Origin: Paraglaciecola mesophila KMM 241
GTDB lineage: Bacteria > Pseudomonadota > Gammaproteobacteria > Enterobacterales > Alteromonadaceae
Length of the DNA stretch: 64,000 bases
Direction of reading: 5' to 3'
Assembly: GCF_000315015.1 (NCBI RefSeq)
Contig: NZ_BAEP01000077.1
Coordinates: forward strand, 1 to 64,000
Part shown: positions 60,945 to 64,000 of the stretch, piece by piece
Layout of the letters: each line of letters begins with the position of its first letter
Position numbering within the stretch: position 1 is the stretch's first letter
Notes under the pieces: model-generated
The model's database searches: none
What the model saw: the letters and a program-made list of their open reading frames with translations, nothing else
Told to the model about the DNA's origin: nothing
Translations under genes and position numbers: made by a program

Positions 60945-62117
60945 TTAGCTGTCAAAGCCAAGTTGCAGTTTAACGAAGTCTACTAGGCGATCAATCATAC
61001 CGCCTTCTTTCACTTCTTGTAATGTAACCAAAGGATATTCGGCTACGTCTTCACCGTCTAATTGCAAGAATAACTTTCCAACTACTTCACCTTTAGCCAA
61101 AGGTGCTTCTAATTTCTTATCAAGCTCGAAGTTGGCTTCTAAATTTTTGCTCTGACCGCGAGGAATGGTAATGGGGGTGTCTTGTGAAATACCAAGATCT
61201 ACCGTCTCTTTATCGCCCATAAATATGCGGTGTGATACAAAGCTCTCGCCTGCCTGATACGGGGTGATAGTTTCATAGAATCTAAAACCATATTTAAGCA
61301 GTTTTTTGTTTTCAACTTTACGTGCACGCTCGCTATCAGCGCCCATGACCACTGCGATTAAACGCATGTCACCTTGGGTAGCTGAAGACACCAAGCTATA
61401 ACCTGCATCTGAGGTATGGCCCGTTTTTATGCCATCAACATTCAGGCTTTTATCCCACAATAAACCGTTACGGTTGTATTGCTTAATGTTGTTGTAGGTA
61501 AACTCTTTTTCGCTGTAAACCTTATACTCGTTTGGCACATCTGTGATCAATGCGCGGGCTAAGGTCGCCATATCACGGGGGGTAGTGTAATGGTCAGCAT
61601 CTTGTAGACCATGGCTGTTTACAAAGTGAGTTGACGTCATGCCTAACTTTTCAGCGTGCAAATTCATCATGCTGGCAAAAGCATCTTCGCTACCGGCAAT
61701 GTGCTCAGCCATTGCCACGCATGCGTCATTTCCAGACTGCACTATGATGCCGCGATTTAAGTCGCCCACCGAAATTTGTGTACCTACTTCAATAAACATC
61801 TTAGATGAATCAGGAAAGTTCTTGGCCCAGGCATTTTCTGAAATCGTGACCATGTCAGTGTCTTTAATATTGCCATTGGCAATCTCTTTACCAATCACGT
61901 AGCTTGTCATCATTTTGGTCAAGCTGGCTGGCGGTATTTGAATATCAGAATTTTGCTCAGCAATCACCTTCCCGGTTTGAAAATCGACTAAAATAAAGCC
62001 TTTAGCTGATACAGAAGGTGCGTCAGGTATGATAACCGCTGCACTCGCCGCATGAGAGAAAAAGGAAAGGGAGAAGCAGCTAAAGATGGCTAATATGAGT
62101 GTCTTGGTGTTTCGCAT
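60945..62117 (-). CDS. dacA: D-alanyl-D-alanine carboxypeptidase (PBP5/6)
   Basis: A 390-residue periplasmic carboxypeptidase that trims peptidoglycan stem peptides. A signal peptide (ending ASAAV) is followed by the active-site S-x-x-K in PASLTKMM, S-x-N in QSGNDACVAM and K-T-G in DGIKTGHTSDAG. A C-terminal domain (about 280-370) leads to an amphipathic membrane-anchor helix (LVDFVKLQLGF). The context mltB-rlpA-dacA-ybeD-lipBA is conserved. Length is normal. Confidence 0.96.
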   Translation of the reverse strand: MRNTKTLILAIFSCFSLSFFSHAASAAVIIPDAPSVSAKGFILVDFQTGKVIAEQNSDIQIPPASLTKMMTSYVIGKEIANGNIKDTDMVTISENAWAKNFPDSSKMFIEVGTQISVGDLNRGIIVQSGNDACVAMAEHIAGSEDAFASMMNLHAEKLGMTSTHFVNSHGLQDADHYTTPRDMATLARALITDVPNEYKVYSEKEFTYNNIKQYNRNGLLWDKSLNVDGIKTGHTSDAGYSLVSSATQGDMRLIAVVMGADSERARKVENKKLLKYGFRFYETITPYQAGESFVSHRIFMGDKETVDLGISQDTPITIPRGQSKNLEANFELDKKLEAPLAKGEVVGKLFLQLDGEDVAEYPLVTLQEVKEGGMIDRLVDFVKLQLGFDS

Positions 62118-62299
62118 GGACCTACCGTAATGTGATATTTGTTAAGAAAGTGATGTTTGACGTTTCGCGCCTAAAACGATGGCTAATATATCAGTTTTTC
62201 AATGACTTTGCTGCGCTGGCAACAAAAATTGTTACACAAAACAAAATCGGTAAAAAGCGCTCATAAGACAATACCTTGGTCGAAAAGTTTAACCTAGGG

Positions 62300-63265
62300 T
62301 TAATTCGAAGGATAAAACTTGTAAGCGTCGCTATATCCGCTTTTACGCAGCTGATTTAAAATCCCTAATGCTTCGTGCTCAGACGTAAATGGCCCAAGTC
62401 TTAAGCGATATAATCCTTCTTCAAGTGGGGCAACAAAAGGCACTTGATATAAACTTGCCAGCGCGTTACCAATTTTGGTTATTCGCTGATCGTTACTCAA
62501 GGCTGCTATTTGAATGAATACCTTTTCTTGAGTTGGTATCTCTGTGGGCGTCACTATTGGCGTTGCAGGTGCGGCACTGGAGGAATTCATCGCTGGTGAT
62601 GTAGCCGATGCTGTACCTAAAGCGGGTACGCGGGGCACTTGCGAAATTTGTACGCTGTCGTTCAGCACCGCATCATCTTTTAACGGAGTTGGTGGCTCAG
62701 ACAAGCGGTCACCCACTGTCTGCATACCTGCTTCGTCAATATGAATGACCTCTAGTTTAACTTGGGTGGTACCTGTGCTTAACATACCGAGTTTCATTGC
62801 AGCGGCATAAGATAAATCGATTATTCTTTTGTCATGAAATGGCCCGCGGTCATTGACTCGGACTATAGCTTCGCGGCCGTTTTTCAAATTTGTTACTTTT
62901 ACGTATGACGGCAGTGGTAATGTTTTGTGAGCACCACTCATGGCGTACATGTCGTAGCTTTCACCGTTGGATGTGAGGTGTCCATGAAATTTCTGACCAT
63001 ACCAAGAAGCGCCGCCGGTTGCTGAATAACCTTTGCCGGTTTTGAGTGGCGTATAGTGCTTTCCTAATACTGAATAGCTGCGCAGATTCGCAAGTGCGTA
63101 AGGCTCATACACAGGTTCGGCATCATCAAATTTTATTCCATCCTTAATCGCGCTAGGGGCGGAATCTTTATGCTGGCTGTAGCGGCTACTATTTGAACTC
63201 GGCGAATTGGAGCAGGCCGCTATGAATGTGAGCAGCATGATTAAAAACGCGTACTTAAGGCTCAT
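62300..63265 (-). CDS. rlpA: Septal lytic transglycosylase RlpA
   Basis: A 321-residue outer-membrane lipoprotein (lipobox FIAACS). The double-psi beta-barrel RlpA domain (about 80-190) contains GGASWYGQKFHGHLTSNGE, YVKVTNLKNGR and VNDRGPFH with the catalytic Asp. A Ser/Pro-rich linker and a C-terminal SPOR domain (about 245-320) bind denuded glycans at the septum. ATG at 63265 has GGAG upstream and gives the normal lipoprotein N-terminus; the frame also extends to 63286. It overlaps mltB by 11 bp. Confidence 0.94.
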   Translation of the reverse strand: MSLKYAFLIMLLTFIAACSNSPSSNSSRYSQHKDSAPSAIKDGIKFDDAEPVYEPYALANLRSYSVLGKHYTPLKTGKGYSATGGASWYGQKFHGHLTSNGESYDMYAMSGAHKTLPLPSYVKVTNLKNGREAIVRVNDRGPFHDKRIIDLSYAAAMKLGMLSTGTTQVKLEVIHIDEAGMQTVGDRLSEPPTPLKDDAVLNDSVQISQVPRVPALGTASATSPAMNSSSAAPATPIVTPTEIPTQEKVFIQIAALSNDQRITKIGNALASLYQVPFVAPLEEGLYRLRLGPFTSEHEALGILNQLRKSGYSDAYKFYPSN

Positions 63266-64000
63266 CTTGTGAACTCCGCTGTGCATCTTCGTTTAAAGAG
63301 TTGATGCCGCTGGCTAATTGTTGGCTAAATTGAAACGCGACCATTGCATACAATTTGCTGTGGTTATAGCGAGTAATCACGTAAAAATTTTTCAATCCGA
63401 TCCAATAGTCGTGCCCGCTACTTTGGGCAAAATCAAGTAACTTAGCGCTACTATTATCTGCGATGCCATCCCACTGTTCTTGAGCTTTTTCGATCCCGAC
63501 GCTTTTTGCTGTTGCGGCATCAAGGCTAATATTTGCTTGGCGCAACTGGGCAAAGGTATCACGATACTTAAGAGATTTTCTTAACCAAGGCTTTGCGTTT
63601 TCAGGCGTTACGTTTACGGGAAAAGCAACCGACTCACCGCGTTGCCAACCGTTACGTTTAAAATAATTTGCGATACTGCCAATAGCGTCCACTGGGTTAT
63701 TCAGTAAATCGCGTACGCCGTCGTTGTCAAAATCAACTGCATAATGGCGATAACTAGATGGAATAAATTGCCCCCAGCCCATTGCACCTGCGTAAGAGCT
63801 CTGTATCTGTGTGGCATCAAACTCCTCTTCATTCGCTAACAATATTAACTGAGCCAATTCCTTTTTAAAAAATGAGGCACGGGGCGGATAGTGAAAGCCT
63901 AGAGTGTAGAGGGCATTAAGCGCTGAGTAGGTACCTTTATAGGTACCATAAAAAGACTCGATACCTAAAATAGCGACGATCATCTCTGCCGGTACGCCAT
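63255..64000 (-). CDS. mltB: Membrane-bound lytic transglycosylase B (partial)
   Basis: The 5' part is cut by the window end; the frame is open to the last base (residues GVPAEM precede the first internal Met). The C-terminal 248 or so residues show the catalytic Glu in VAILGIESFYG, the AMGWGQFIPSSYRHYAVDFDNDGVRDL motif (D-F-D-N-D-G calcium-like loop) and a C-terminal VITRYNHSKLYAMVAFQFSQ. It cleaves peptidoglycan glycan strands with anhydro-product formation. It is co-transcribed with rlpA. Confidence 0.94.
   Translation of the reverse strand, partial: GVPAEMIVAILGIESFYGTYKGTYSALNALYTLGFHYPPRASFFKKELAQLILLANEEEFDATQIQSSYAGAMGWGQFIPSSYRHYAVDFDNDGVRDLLNNPVDAIGSIANYFKRNGWQRGESVAFPVNVTPENAKPWLRKSLKYRDTFAQLRQANISLDAATAKSVGIEKAQEQWDGIADNSSAKLLDFAQSSGHDYWIGLKNFYVITRYNHSKLYAMVAFQFSQQLASGINSLNEDAQRSSQDEP

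Noticed and set aside
1-64000. CRISPR arrays, tRNA/rRNA, insertion sequences, prophage
   Set aside because: Read for regularly spaced repeats, transposase motifs and phage genes; nothing convincing was found.

Overview
The window looks like a stretch of chromosome from a marine gammaproteobacterium of the order Alteromonadales. The closest match I recall is Paraglaciecola/Glaciecola, including the strain long called Pseudoalteromonas atlantica T6c. This rests on the block mltB-rlpA-dacA-ybeD-lipB-lipA, the pair prmB-aroC, a cold-shock gene with a long leader, an H-NOX/Hno signalling set, TonB-dependent receptors and PEP-CTERM-like proteins. No rRNA, tRNA, CRISPR array, insertion sequence or phage gene was seen. 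The species call is inference from gene content.

Layout. 1-3.2 kb: a lipoprotein metallo-beta-lactamase-fold hydrolase, a CPBP membrane protease and a divergent LysR regulator. 3.2-10.1 kb: an intergenic region with a nested inverted-repeat element, then a large secreted protein ending in a dockerin, a small cohesin-like protein with a PEP-CTERM-like tail, and a convergent membrane regulator (HTH-TM-TPR). 10.3-21.6 kb: a catabolic region of unknown substrate. It holds DUF1330, a nitrilase-fold protein lacking the usual Lys and Cys, and an aldehyde dehydrogenase; then MFS, YciI and GntR on the minus strand; then, divergently, two MmgE/PrpD proteins, a PaaK-like CoA ligase and an amidase. Palindromic operators sit between the two arms. 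22.6-30.2 kb: an ECF sigma/FecR/TonB-receptor signalling unit followed by two exported metallopeptidases. A matching promoter motif lies before both the sigma gene and the receptor gene. 30.4-36.4 kb: NUDIX, thiopurine methyltransferase behind a MerR-type promoter, a YHYH lipoprotein, a two-component system and two small Pro-rich proteins.

36.4-47.1 kb is the most interesting block. It is a nitric-oxide/cyclic-di-GMP network with recognisable counterparts of H-NOX, HnoK, HnoB (REC-EAL), HnoC (HTH-REC) and HnoD (REC plus degenerate HD-GYP). The order hnoC, PhnD-like binding protein, membrane histidine kinase, hnoD on one strand suggests that a second, periplasmic ligand input feeds the same response regulators. 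The second kinase carries a 30-residue insert built from a degenerate 15-bp repeat inside its ATPase domain. A related 15-bp repeat lies before hnoB.

47.1-64 kb is mostly housekeeping: smrB, prmB, aroC, an MFS protein, a cold-shock protein, ansA, a gluzincin-type protease, dienelactone hydrolase, ppnP, a diguanylate cyclase, cupin and cyclophilin proteins, then the lipoate and cell-wall genes. mltB is cut by the window end.
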